64,000 bases of DNA from Uranotaenia lowii (lineage: Eukaryota > Arthropoda > Insecta > Diptera > Culicidae). The position numbers and the translations under genes are program-made. This document shows positions 12,301 to 27,300 of the stretch, piece after piece. Positions within the stretch are counted from its first letter, which is position 1, and the number at the start of each line of letters is the position of its first letter. Location: positions 360,482,863 through 360,546,862 of the forward strand of contig NC_073693.1 of NCBI RefSeq assembly GCF_029784155.1, written 5' to 3'. The notes under the pieces were generated by a model. That model saw only the letters and a program-made list of their open reading frames with translations, was not told the origin of the DNA and ran no database searches.

Positions 12301-15300
12301 TTCTGGGAACAATTACATAAATAAAAAATGGAAGAAAATAATGGTTATTTATTTCTTGTCATAGCCCATCCAGTATTGAATATTTAATTTCGAATTGAAA
12401 TATAAATTTAATACAAAATACTGCCGAATATTCTGAAAGAAATAGCTGGTTTCCAGAAATCTGGATTTCTGATTTCCAGCAATTCGAATTGCTAGAATCC
12501 AGCATTAATGTTTGCTGATTTTTCCAGCAATTCATATTGCAGGAAATTTTGCTGGAAAGTCAACGGGGCAAAAACCAGCAAAATTTTGCTAATTTCCAGC
12601 AAAAAAAATAATTTACTGTGTATGGAAATATAAGTCGAATCGGAATAACTACAAATTTGTTTCGTTTTTTAAAGATCAATGCTATTTATTTTACATCTTT
12701 AAAAAGAAATTTAACATCATTTTTATATGATGAAAACCGGACAAAATCAGCCTAAAATGATTAGGTACGTTACTGGTTTGTTTTCGTTTTGAAAAACGTT
12801 GGTTTTTTTTAATTAACTTGAACTTTTTTCAAATCATTCGTTCTTTTAAACATGGACATCATTTGCATCACATTTTTTTCAATGAAACAGAAATTTTTCA
12901 AGATCTTTTGTTTATTTAAACCGGAGGTACCTACTCATAACTTCCATTCAAAAGTCTTTTGGATCTAAGTATATCACACCAATAAATATCGGTTTTCTGT
13001 ACGTATTTTCAAAAAGTCTTTTCAAATTTCAAATTTGCTCTCGAAGCTTTGCTCTTTTTCCTGCAATTGGAGAGACAATATTTTTAACATAACATGTTGA
13101 TCAAATTTGCTTAAATCCTGGGAATAACAATTTCACAGATTCCCAAGAAGATTTTATCTAAGAATTAGGGCCAGAGTTTACATTCTTTTTTGTAAGTTTT
13201 TAGAACATTTTTAAAAAGATTTTATAAACTAAATTTATTTGGTGATGATTTCCAATGCTAGTTTAAAAAAATCTTGACGTTGTTAATATGAATTGTTATT
13301 TATCAATTGAATAGACTAAACTTATCAACGTTTGGTATGACATCAGAGAACATTTCACCAGATTTTTTGGTTCGAATAAAAATTTAAAAAAATATGAATT
13401 TTGTCAAGAACATAGGTTTTTTTAGGCAATTTTAATGCTTTGTTTTAATTCAATTACCAACGAAATATGCATGTTTGTCCAATTTGATAAAATAATTATT
13501 TAAAATAAAATATCTGATGAATAAATTTATAGTACAACTTTATGTTTGGCAGAAATATAGAAAAACCATCATCGTGTGCTCAGCAATAGTCTCCCGATTA
13601 TTTAATTTTCCTTTGCCGACTTGTTTTAGTTATTGATTCTAAATTTGAAAGCCTTCAAGAAAAATTTAGAAAATTGTATTTTAAATAAGAAAAAACTCCA
13701 ATATTACTTTTCTGACAATGATATTGCACTTATCCCTTTGAAAAAACACATTTAATGTTAAAATATCTTGGAAAAAGTCACCAATCTGTATGATAGTGAA
13801 ATAAGTCCAAACAAAAACGCGTGGAGTACATTTTAAGCAATTCATCGAAATATCAACTTTTTCCGGTTTATTGACTGATATTTTATGATAACTAACGATC
13901 TGTTGTAGGAAAAATTCGAGAAAATATTTCATTTCCAGAAAGGATTCGCGGGCCGCACAATGTAGTCTCGAGGGCCGCGATTGCTCACCCCTGTTCTATG
14001 GCATGGTGTATGTTCAGTAGACTATTTCACTTTTCGGCTTTTTTCGCAGATCAAAGGCGGACTCAAAAACAATCATTTCTTCACTTATCTCTGTTCTGCA
14101 ATATGAGTTTTAAAAAAAAATCAATTTTTTTAAAAACCTTCTTATGAGAGTTCTAGCAAGCCACTGTGACGATTATTTTATGATGCATGGTGGTTGATAT
14201 TATCAGCATTGTATGGATCTGTTTTAGATAATCGTGACGGCGGATCGGCGTTCTCCTATTTATCCTTGTTAGTTGTTGCATTGGAGGAATATTATTTAAA
14301 AAACCAATTTAATTCAAATGAACGATCATATAAAAATTTTCTGGAAAATGGTCCTTCTGGTGAAACAAATTTTGGGAAATGGTTTATTCTGGTGGAAAAT
14401 TTTCTGGGTAATAGTTCTTTCTGGTAAAATTTTTTCTGGGGAATGGTTCGTCTGGGGAAAAGAATTCTGGGAAGTTGTGCTTCCTGGCGATTGAAATTCT
14501 GGACATTTTTCATTCTAAAATTCACCCCTTTTTTCAAAAGCAGTTTTCACTTTCAGATAAATTCTGAGTCGATTTTAAACATGCCGTTTAAAACATTGCA
14601 GGAGAAGAAGTAAGGCGAAAAAAGTGTACCAATAAAAATTTAAATGTGTGCACTTATTCGCATGATTAGAACCGGTGACTCAATTTTCAAAATTCACACG
14701 CCCTTAACAGGTTAATTTGATGCGTTATCATAATATTGAAGCAAACATACTGAACAGTTTACAAGGACGATCCCCTTTCCGTGGCATCCAGCCTTGAAAA
14801 TGATTGACCGTCTCCATGTAGACTAATTTTCCTTTCGATCAATTTTATTTTTAAGATAATATCGCATGACCTTAGACCTAAAATTTAGGACACAAATCAA
14901 TTGACCGAGTCAATTGAATAAACCAATTCATCCGGCATTTAATCGGATCGATTGGTCGTCTAAAGTTTCAGGATCCTGGATCCAATAATTGCAAATTTTC
15001 TTTTCGATGCAATGAACAGTGACGGTAAAAAACAATCATTTCTAAGAGTAATTGACCTTAAACAACCCTTAAAATTCATCCCAATATATCTACATACACT
15101 AGGTTTTCAATGGGTGTATGGGGAAAATTTTTAGATTGGCCCAAAAAACTGACTTGGTACAAAATTTTAGCCCGATCGGATTCGATTTGATGCCTCAAAG
15201 CGCCTCAGTTTTCGATATTTGACCCTCAAAAATCACCAAAGGAAATCGAAAAAAATCGAAACTTAAATTTTGAAGCCAAATTCGGGCGGAACACATATCA

Positions 15301-18300
15301 TTATCTTCTTTTGTCACCCCCCTCCCCCCTCTTCCAAATTTCCAAAAAACACGAATGCCCCCAATAAATGAAGTTTAAAGTGTTTTAGGGGAATTTAGAA
15401 AAAAATCAAATATCCGAAAGATTACAAGAGAAAAAAAAAAACAAATTGTGAAAGAAGGGAGTTTTATCATCTTTTGTAGGTATTCTTGATTTCATTGAAT
15501 TTTTCAATAAAATATTACTTGATTTATAAGGTTTGTGCAATGAAATAGTATACAATCGCGATGTTCCAACTCCAAGTGACAAAAAAAAGATTTGAAAATT
15601 CCGGACTTACTTACAAATGATTAAAACGTCAAAATCTGGTGTTATTTAAAAAAAATTATTCGACTTTAAAATTTAAAAAATCACATAAAAGGGACTAAAG
15701 GAAATTCTGAAAATCAAAATTTTATTTTTTTTTGTTTCGATTATAGTTGTTTTAACATCTTCAGTCGCGAATGACTTATATCAACGATGCAGTTGGCGGA
15801 CAGACATTGAAAAACTTATCCAGTTGATTTTTGACCAAATTTTTTTCAAAGTTATTTCTAAGTCATTTGGCATCAAAATTAAAAATTTAATTTCATCACA
15901 ATTTCTGTGTGCGATAAATAGACAGGTGAAATTAGTGCGAGATCTACTAATCCTAATGTACCTGTCTGTCTTCAGGAAAACTAGCTAATTCACTTGTTAC
16001 CATCAGTCATCAATCATGAAACCATCAGAGGGTATAGAAAACATTAATGAAAACACCTGATTAATTTCCCTGGCTTGAATCTACAGAAGGTATATGAATA
16101 AGCCGACAAGGTAAAAGTGTCGAAATTTCAAACACACCCTATGTTGTTCCTTTAAAAAACCAAAACAAAATTCGAAGAAAACTCTCCCTAGAGTACCCCC
16201 ATAAGAGTTACGGTCGGTTGGGTGGGTGGATAATGTAGTGATAACACTCTCACATCACGCTGGGGCAACTTTCTGGGCCAGTTTCACAACTCAAACGTGG
16301 TGCAACGACGACGATGATGTTGATGATGATCGGTAACGAGCAGAAAGTTAGGCTTCGAAGTATTTCCCTCACTCAATCACACACAGCTGGAGAAAATTGT
16401 AACAAGCTTCGAAAGAAAGTTGCGAAATGGGCATCGAAGTTGAGCTACTCGTGGTGAGGAGCATAATGTGCACAACATGCGTTTAGTAGGGGCACAAAAA
16501 AAACACAATCCGGAGAATGATAAACGGATAGATTGTGAACAAGTTTTCGAACCTCACTCCTGCATGTTTCTCTTTGGTGATCTTGTGGCAGTTGGAAAAA
16601 AAACCTTTGAATGATCGAGCGATCGACGATCATTTCGCCAAAGTGCAATGCCAGCCAGGCCCAAGATTGTATATCGCGAACAAATGTTTCCAATAATACT
16701 TGTGGCAGAAAAAAAAACGAGTTGCACATAGAAAGTTTTGCATGTTTCGTTTTTTTCCTGCTGTAATTATTATGCACATTTGCATCAGTTGTATTGCATC
16801 CCCATAGCATGTGCACGATTTGCTGCTCAATAATGATCACGTATTTGCGATACAAACGGAAACAATCGTCGACGGCCTGTTTTGCAGGACAGATCTCAAT
16901 CACTGAGTAGTGCATTAAGTCGTTAAAGTGTTTGATGTTGAGTTGTGGAAAGTTGCAGAATGTGCAGATGATGAGGTTTTAGTTTGTATCATTTGCAAAC
17001 TATTAAATTTGAGCTGTTCAAAAACAGATTTTTTCAATGAAATAGATTTAATATTTAGCAATGATACAGCGATGAAGGTCATAGTACTAACATATTCCGA
17101 AATACCGAAAAATTCCCTTAAAAACTAATCAAATTGGAAGTGCGTAACTATGTATTTTCAAACATTTCAAAACTTGCTTCAAAAACCGACCATATCCATT
17201 TCGTAGATTGGCCCAAAAAACAGACCTCAGCTGCCCAAAATTTCAGCTCCATCGGTTTTAAAAGGCTCAAAGTTCTGATTTTTTACCCTCAAAAATTATT
17301 TCAGTTCGACGCACGATCAACGAAATCTTAAAATAATGTTTGTTTTTATTATCGACTTTTTTAGGCGAATAAATAACTACAAAATTACTTGCCAGTTGGT
17401 CCAAACGTTTCGAGCTACTTATGGCTTTTCACTCCTCTTCAGCGGACCTTAAATTAAATTTATTTTCTTATAATTTACCATTTTACTATACTATTTTTAA
17501 CTTACTTAATCTAGCGATCGTCTATACTACTGTTTGTAGTTATTTGTTTACTTTTGATGTTATGTTTACATTTGTCTGTTAGTGTTTTGATCTTAGGTAA
17601 AATGGAGTTGTAGGCTGACTTAAAATTTATAGAGTCCTTCTGTTTATTGACAACCTCGTTGTCACCTCTAATATTCTGAGACTTTTTCAAGAATATTCGT
17701 GTTTTTGAAGTAAAAAATATAACCATATTCTATGCTATGTTGGACTAGTCCTGATCCTCCAACCTTTTTGTTTTTAACAAAACACTAGCTCAACATAGCA
17801 TAGAATAGTCATAGTCATAGTCATATTTTTGACTTCAAATATGACTTCATATAAACCATCCAATGCACTTTCAAATTCCAATTCGGCCCCAAAAAAAAAA
17901 ACAAAGCCGCCGGTTTGAGTGTCTGGAATAGCATTTACCACACGTGAAGTTTTCTCAGAAACTCAAATCCACCTCTTAATTTACCCGAAGCCATTTGAGT
18001 GGAGTGTTATTTAACCTAATTTGCCCATATATGTCCTATATATTGCCCCTTTATATGTCCTACCAACATAAAATTTGATGTCTTTAAAATCTCATAGAAT
18101 GAACTGAAAGGTTTTTAATGCTTAATTTTTAAGTGGCTATTAACAGGTGAAAAGATTAGAGAACGTGATCTGTTTTGCCCACTTTTACCCCTATGAAGAA
18201 GATGCGATTTTATAAAACAAATGTTTTAGGACTCACTTGGAAGTCGATCGATTTTTACATAATGAATTTCAATTTAAAACTTGAAAATGGACACAACCAC

Positions 18301-21300
18301 GCCCAAAGTTTCAGATCGTTTGACTGATTTGTGCTCATGATATACAATGTTGTATAAGAAATTTTTTTCGAAAAGTTAATTGATTTAAATATCTTTTTCA
18401 TATATGTGGGTTTATTTGTAATTAATGTAACCTCTGTAGCATTTCATCAATCTTCAGGAAACAATCACATCACATAGAAATGCTTCCCAAGAGTTTTCCG
18501 GCTGAAAAACTGTTTTGGGTCAAATTAAGTTTCACAAAGCTATGACTGTTTATTTTTCTGCATGATAAGGGCCAAATAAAGCTCCACATAGATGTCTCCA
18601 GTGACGGCAACTCGATGGCAGATTCGAATTCCTGAGAAAATTGCACATCAGATAAGTAATATTTCGGGTCTTCCAACCTTCGACTTCTAGTTTTTGGGAT
18701 TAAGGGTCGTAGTTTTCCTCCTGTACAATATTCTGACAATATTAATAACAATTTCAAGGGGATCGCTGTTGACATGGAATAAAATTCTTTTAGATTTGTC
18801 GTCACGAAATTAGAGAAACAATTTTTTTCAGAACAGCTTTTAGATTCTTTGCATAAAATGTTGAGTAAATGGTCGGGATAAAAGATTTAAAAAAAAATCT
18901 GATAAAAAAGTAGTCTCTCAAAGCCAATGCAGTTGAGTTGACTTTGACACTTTTCCGACAATGCAATTTGCCCGAATTTCATACATAAATAAGTTTTTTC
19001 AACGAGTTTAATAATTTCAAAACTTCATTTTTAAGATTTGACGGTAGAAAAAATAAACTAATGGATATATAAAGTGTCTTTGAATTATTGAAATAATTAT
19101 TAAAAATCAACATTGTGTGCAAAAAATGTGAAAATTCTGAGTGGAAAATAATTAATCAAAGCAAAGAATTTACTAAAATTACTAGTTAAACGTAAATATC
19201 CACTTATTCAGAAAAAAACATGTCATATCAATAGACAATTCGAGTTGTTTTAGTTGCATGTAGTCAATGAACGTGTTCAATTTTGTATGCAATTTATATG
19301 CAGGAAGAACTTTTCGCATATACAAGAAATTCAAATAAATTTGAAATGAATTTTGTTTTAAATTATTGATTTTGCCCATTCTTAAGATTAATTGTTTGCC
19401 AGCATGAGAAGAAGCAAAGTAAAAATCGTAATCCATTGAAAAGTATTGTAAAATTGCAGGATTTGCTTTCTGAAGCTTTCAATAATTTCATGACATATAT
19501 TTGCGAAAGTTTTAAATCATCACACTTATTGGCTACGCAAAGCAGTATAATTCGATTCTTATTTTCATCCGGTTAACCAGCTTTCAAATTACATGTTAAA
19601 ACACTAAAGTTAAAAAATATTTACCTATTTTGAATTTTTTGTATGACAACGAATATCATTTCTGGGGTACAAGTTAGGTTTAGTTTTAGTTCACATGCAA
19701 TGTATTGCAAGAACCAAGAGATATTTTAAAAAATACAAAATTATGTTTTTTAAACTTTCAGTACATCTCTGATGATTTTTGAATGAAAATGTGGATTTTT
19801 CCGTACAAGCCTCCTTACTAATTCAAAACACGTTGTTATCATTCAGGACTTAATCAATCGCTTCCAAATTTTTATTGCTATTTTTAGCTGTAAAAACAAC
19901 AAAACAAAGTTATTGGAGGTATACGAATTTATAAATTTGAGATTTCCAAACAAATTTTGCAGCGGAATTATGTACAACAATGGGGCAGGAGGAGATTGAG
20001 TGGACGAATTGTTGCGTGATCCAACATATTTTCTGGATAAGTATGGATATTACCTATTTTTTTTTTTCAAAATCATTGTGTTAAAATTATCTAACAAACG
20101 TTTCGTATTGAAAACTGATATGAAAAATGTTTTGTTCTGACGTAAAACCTTATTTGCCGTATAATTAGCACGAAAACCGCGCGAAAAAACAAGAAAAATT
20201 GGAACTGTCGTAAAATACACACTTACCAGCAGAAAATATCACAAAAGCCTCATTTCATCAAAAAACATTCCGAATTACATGATTCAGTATTATTTTTGAG
20301 GAAAAGTTGAAAAACAGCTGAAATATTGACAATTTAAATCATGATGTGCAACAATGGGCTAGGGGACAACGATTGGCAAATCACCCTAGTACCACTATGT
20401 GTTTAGCATGTTAAAATATGAATGATTCAAAATCACCAAAATTTTCTTCTACAATTTGTTTAAAATTGTTTAAAGAATAAATCAAGCATAAATTTACTTC
20501 GCGAAATAAGAATAGTAGCACTTGTGTTTTTTTAAACAACAATCAAAATTATTTTTCAAAATTAACTGTGTAAAAGTGGAAGCGTTTTGATGATTATAAA
20601 TGGAATTTTAAGAGATGCTCCTCTAGCGCTAAGGAATTTGATATTTCAGCTATAATACTTTATTATATTTGTAATGCTGGAAAACGTGTCAAAATGCAGG
20701 GATCTGTTAAAATAGTTTGTAGAAGCATTATTATTTACTTTTACACAGTTAATTTCGAAAAATAATGTTGATTGTTGTAGAAAAACATAAGAGGTACTAC
20801 ACTTTTTTCCATATTTTTTGTCCCCCAATTGCTACGTCCAAAAAAAGTAAACTTGTGCATGATTTATCCGTTGAACAGTTTCAAATAAGTTGTGAAATAA
20901 AATTTTGATGATTTTCTATCATTCATATTTTAACATGCAAAACGCATAGTTGTGCTTTTGTTGTCTCCATCACTGTATAAGAGAAGCTTTTTTCATCGGA
21001 CTCAAAGTTGATTAATTTGTAACATACATAATCTACATTGAAACACTTCATAATAAACTTCTTGGAAACGTTCTTGAATTTTGCTATAGGGTTTCCTGTT
21101 TTTCAAGTTTTTTTTTTATTTTTCCATCGTCAAAAGTCATGTTGCAAAACCAGTTCCATTTTAAATGATCTCTGAAGATATAAGATATAACGTTTAACAT
21201 TTAAAACATTTATTTTCAGCAACCATAAAATAGCTTCTACTCTACTAAATATATAAGCGGAGAAACATTTATTCTGGAAGCAAAACTTCAAAAAAATATT

Positions 21301-24300
21301 TCTTGATCCTTCCCCAAGCATGTTTTTCGTAAAAATAATGTTTCATGAAGGAAGTTGTTTCTATAACGTGATAAAATTTATGAGATATTTTGATAATCAA
21401 GTTATTATTAAAAAGACATCGAGATTGTTTTTGCATGTTTTCAACCAAAATTACAAAAAAAAAATAATAAAATTACAAAAAATTAAAAATTTCAAAGGTA
21501 AAATAAATACAACGATCGAAACATCGAGAAAAATACGAAAACATATTGACCAAAGCAATTTTAGCAGATAAAATAAAACAAGGGAAAAGTAATAAAAATG
21601 ATCAGTTTTTTGTCAAATACCGTGTTGCCATATTTGTAGATTTTTTTACTGTTTATTTTGTCATTTCATTTGGTATTTTTGTAATACTAATCGTTTTTGT
21701 CATTCTCATTATTATTGTATTTTTTCATGTTTGTCCCTTTTATGTTTTTTGTCAATTTTAATATTTTATAATCTTTTTCAGTTTTGATTTATTTCGTCAA
21801 TTTATTTGGAATTTTTGGTTATTTTTATCATTTTTGTAATTTAGATAATTTTTCTCAGTTTTGTTATTTCGATAGTTTTGTAATTTTAGCTCATTTCGAT
21901 AGTTTTTGTTATAAGGGTTTATTTTTGTTGTTTTCATCATTTTGGTCATTTTCATCTCTTTTATCATTTTTGACATGAATGATATTTTGGTAACCTCTGT
22001 CGTTTTTTTATTTTTGAGTTTTAAACAGTTTTTGTCATTTCTGTCATGTTTAGTTTTTTGATCATTTAGATTTACGCATTTTTCATTTGTGTATTTTTTT
22101 TTTCTTTTGTGTTGTCTTGTAATTATATAATTTTGCCATTTTTGCGACTTTTCATTAGTTTTGGCAATTTATTCGGTTATCAGTTTTTCTGTCATTTCGG
22201 TCATGTCTGTTTGTGGTCATTTTTATCACTCGGTGCCATTCATATATTTTTTGCGATGTTTATCATTTCTAATAATTTTGTATTTTTTGGATTTTTTGTT
22301 AATTATATCACTTTTGATATATTCATCATTTTTGTAATTTTGTTTTTAGGTAGTTTTTGTCGTTATTGACATTTTTGTCATTATTATCTGTTTTCAAGTT
22401 TTGTCGTTCTTGTTATTTTATCCTTCACTTTTTTAGTTTTCCATGTTTGTCAGTTTCAGTAATTTGTCGTTTTTGTCACTTGCTTTATCGTCTATAACTA
22501 TATATATTAAAATCAGTTTCTGTGCGTATGTTTGTTTGTTTGCCCTCAAAAGTGCCTCTTTAAACCTCAATAAATAGGCTCCTGTACCCATAACAACTGT
22601 ACATTTTTTTTGCATAATTGACGTTATTATTCATAGAATTTCGAAAAAAAAAACGCACAAGAGCACGGTTTCTGAAGACAAAAAAAACATAACCCTAATT
22701 TAAAACATCTGATAGGGTGAGTGCTCCTACTTTGAAGCTAGAGCCTACTTTAGTCCTAAAATGCCGAAAATTGTAAATAATTCATTTTGCTAGCATAGGC
22801 TAAAGATACTCCTATGCACACAATGAACTCTAATTCTTCCTGAATCCTACCTTACCGAATTTTACTATAAAAAGTCTTTCTGATAAAATTTTTATCGTTT
22901 TTAAAAATTCAACGTTTTAAGCTCAAATAGTAGGGCGCGTTTTGAGAAATTAGAGTGAATAAGGAAAAAATCCCGTTTGTTGACTGTCCAAGCTAAATTT
23001 TAGAGGGAAATTACTCTCACTGTGAAGATTATGAACAATACTACATATTTTTCCTAAAATGAATGAAAATCAATGGAAACCCCTGAAAATTTGTAATGGG
23101 TCCAAATCTAGGAGGCTTTTATGATCCATTTTTAGACCTTATTTATATCATCAAAATTTTGTTTCAGTACCAACAATTCAACAAAAGTGCGAATTTTTAA
23201 TTGGGACATAATTCCGAACCAATATTGAACATTTCTAGCAGTTTTTGTCAGCTTAACGCAAATAAATTACAAGTAAGTAAACACAAAAAAAGTTTCAGCT
23301 ATTGTTCTGGTGATAGAGCTGACAAGGAGAAAAAATATTTGAGATATTTATAACATTTTTTTTTCTCTAATTAAAGACACTTTACCACGTTTGTGGCGTT
23401 CGTGTCTCATTCATAACAGATATTTAAGTGTTTTTCTTCGTAAAAAGCTGAAATACTTTTTTATGATTATATTTTATTGAAGATAATATTTTTAATGAAT
23501 CTAGCGGTATATTTTCGAAAAATAGGAATTTTAGTTCTAGGTCCAATGAAAGGTACCAGTTCAGTACCAAAAATAAAAAAAGAACAATAGGTATAAAGAT
23601 GGAAATTTTGATCATCCATATCTTTGCCAATCTTTCAGATTCAACCTATGTTGAAACTTGCAGATAAGTTCATGAACTGTAAATAAATTTCCTGAAAGAT
23701 ATGAACCTTTCGTCTATTTATGAGAAAAACATGTTTATTTGAAAACCACCGTTGAAAGGGTCCAAAGTAGAGTAACTAACGCTAGCAGACCTTTGGACAT
23801 TTTCAAAGTGGTACAGTTTATAAAAATCGGTTTAGTTGTTTTGGTTTCTTATCCAAAACAGTATCCGGGTTCGTAATCCGGGTTCATACGGCCCTAACCG
23901 ACTAATTGTTTTTTTTTTTGCTGAGGGACTTAGGTAACTCTATTCGAAAATCTAAAAATGAGAAATGGTAGAGCTTCTCAAAAGTCAAAATATTTCATGT
24001 ATCTAGTATCAACCGTTCCTGAGCTATCGCTTCAAGTAGGAACAGTTCGGGTCATATATGGTATACCCTAACTGCAAAGGAAAGGTTACACACTGCAGAA
24101 TGTTTAGGCAATATCTTAGGGAAAGTGCATCGCATTCACTTTCTAAACTCGTCTTCACTTATTAATGATTGAAAGCCAAACGAAGTTTGTACGGGATCAG
24201 TAAGTAGCTTGTAAAGTAAAATAAGAGATGGTTCAGTTTATTCCTAAACAAGTGCAAAAATTTCAAGTTTTGAATTTTTTTATGGAATTTTATTTATAAA

Positions 24301-27300
24301 AATTAGTTATTGTCAAATATGCCCTTGGCTCTGCCAAAAAGCTTTACTAGGTTTTAACTAAGCTTGTCAAATCGGCCGTTTTTATCCGGGTATTTCCGGA
24401 TATTTAATTCAAAATTTAGAAATACCCAGATTTTTCACGGATTTATTCACTATATTTGGCAAATCAAACAAAAAATATCGTTTGTAAATTTTTAATATTT
24501 ATGCCTCCAAAACGAAATTTTTTGAGCAAGTTTTGTATTGGAAGCCTTGAATATGATTTAAAATCTGTCGAGTTTTGATGAAAATTTTTTTTTCAATTAT
24601 TTCTTTTTGATTTTTGTTGAGTAATTGCTGAGTTTTGACAAAATTTTCCTGAATATTGACCGAACTTTTGGTCGTCAATTTTGAAATCAAATGCCCGAAA
24701 TTCGCCACGTTTTTATATAAAATTGTCCAGATTTGTTCGGCCCGGATACGTACTGCAAAAATTATTGACATCCTTAGCTTAACCTGTCTGCATTAGTCAT
24801 ATGTAGAAGCTTTAAATCAATAAAAATTATTTCGAATAGCTTTCAATAATATAAAATATATTCTTTCAGTTACAAAAATTAGGTATGTAGTTTCTTTACA
24901 TAAACTGTAGTAGTAAATCTAAAAATATCATCTAGTGTTTTTTTCCCGGATTATCAAATCATCAAATATTGATTTTTCAATGAATTTTTTGTTTTTCCCA
25001 TAGTAATTTCCACACCAAATTAAAACTGATTGCACTGAATGAAGTCTGCATACATAGATTCCAAAATTTACAAAGATGCTTTTCATGTGAGTATACTACC
25101 ATAATAAAGTGTGGGAATCGGAAGATGTAACAAATTATGAATTCAACATTTTTCATACAAAGCTTGCAGCGATTTAAAGTTTTATACGCTTTTGGATGAG
25201 TGCTATGCTAGGTTTGGAATGAGGTTTGGAAAAGTATTGTCTGTATCTGTACAATGTTCAAACAAATATCGTCAAAAAATACTGTTTCAAGTTTGTGTAA
25301 ATTTGTTATTTCTGTTGTAGTAATTTTCTTATTACTTTTGCAATTATAGTTGAACATCTACTTCAAAAATATTTTAAAATAATTTCCATTTAAAAACTTT
25401 GTTTAAAAAATTTTATCACTTTTCATAAGCAGAAGACTTATTTTACCTAAATGTTTTCGTTAAACATCTTTCAAAAGCATAAATACTCTATCATACAAAA
25501 CGATCAAATAATTCCTGTTCAACACCCACGTAAAGAAAATACTGAATCACCAACAGACGCAAGCAAAACAAGAAAAGGCAACAATAACATAATATCTCAA
25601 GCCATAACCGATGTAAGTATACAATGGCCAAAGGTTACAGAGAAAAAAAAGAACCGTGACCGCACATTTCAAGTCGAGCCATTCGATCCGGGCTCCAGAG
25701 GTCTCAAGCGAAGTCGTCGTCATCGTAGGCGCGAGACCCGGATGAGGTAACCGAAAAAATTACCTCAGCAGAGAACCATTTTTGTAGCACTGCTTGGTGT
25801 CTGCAAATCGGAGAAAGTTCATTCATTGTTGATAGGTTGTTTTTTCTCTTGCTTTCTCACATCCGTTAGAAAGAGATCGAGAGAAAATGGTGCCAACACT
25901 TGTTAGGTTATGGTGGCATACTTCACCGAAAAAAACGTGGTGAATTTAATATTTATGTAATGTGAGGTTTTTTTTTCTTAGTTTTATTTCATAAAATGAA
26001 ATTTTTCAGTAGACTTTTAAAAAAGTTGTATATTTGAACACCCCTTTCAGTATTTTTCGGGAGGTTATATCGGTCAAATAAAAACGAAACTGTTCCACCA
26101 CACGTGATGAACACATGTGGGTACTTATCGAGCGAAAGTGACTTCATCGAAGGGACCAGTTCGAGACGAGGAACCCAAAGGCGCTGCGGAACACCCGCAC
26201 CGAAATGAATTTATTTTAAACTTACTTTCATACGTAACACCCGTTGTTGTGTCAGCTCAAAATCCATCTTTTAGAGAGGCCAAACGTGCAATTGGTAGAC
26301 AAACGGACGTTGCGTGTAACTTAATACGCTCCAAAAAAGAGGTAAGCACCTTTTCGATTGTTCCCTTTTTTGGGGGTCTCAACGGCAGTGCAGTTTCGCA
26401 ATGGGTCTTTGGAAAGAACTTGTGCTGAAGCTTTCCAGCCACAAGAAGGGAAAGGAGAGTGCGGTTTACGTTCTACATCTTGAATAACCACATGTTTCGG
26501 TTTCGTGATGATATACGGTTACATCATGACCTACATTATTTTTTCCGAAATCGAAAAGGGGGATCTTGTTCCGCGAAGAAATGCTCTGCTACATAATATT
26601 ATGTAGCTACCGACCAAAAGAAGACCCTTCACGTTATTTTTCTGTTTGTTGGGAAAGGTTTTTTTTCCTTTCCTTTCCTTGCTCTCGTTTCCAGTTTCTG
26701 TTTACGTTAAATTGGTTGGGTGGTTTTGTGCTTGAAAGTGAAAACGGAAAAGTTCTCTGAAACGGGGAAACAATAACCCATTGTTGGGGTTTTCACTTTC
26801 CTTCGAGATCTCAGATCCGGGAAGCTATCTTTATTTTTTTATTGCCATACTTGGTGATTCCATTCAAAAATGATTGTTCCACATGGAGAACATGTTTTTC
26901 ATTCTTTATTGATGGGGTTTCCGGTTCGATAATTTTCGAATTTCAACGCCTATTTCTTAAATCCAGAAGATTTATCATCATTTATCAGAAAATTTATCAT
27001 TTTCAAATTGAATTTTGGATTAAGAATACATCCGAACTAGAATCAAGAATTCAGTATTTTGATGAAAATTGGATTGGGAATGCAGACTTGAGATTGCTGT
27101 ATTTTGAATTTTCTTGACATTATCAGAGCTAGGTTTTAAATGATAAAATACATAGTTTTTGGCAGTGAACTTACTGGTTTTTATAAGGTGATGGTTTACA
27201 AACCTGCAAAAAGAGAAAAAAAAGATACATTAGTTGATTGTTTGAAAATATTAACTGGTTCATTTGAATTTTCTGTCGTTGAGCTCAATAAAAAATATAT

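Noticed and set aside
16445..16915. 156-codon minus-strand ORF
   Set aside because: Length is unusual for the intron, but residues show no domain and the frame carries poly-Lys/Phe stretches from A/T runs; more likely a chance ORF in a less AT-rich island.
25451..25750. 99-codon ORF with basic C-terminus
   Set aside because: AT-driven N-terminal half, low-complexity Arg-rich end, no domain, no splice or start context.
26117..26428. 103-codon plus-strand ORF
   Set aside because: No recognisable motif, and a similar-sized ORF exists on the opposite strand; treated as chance.
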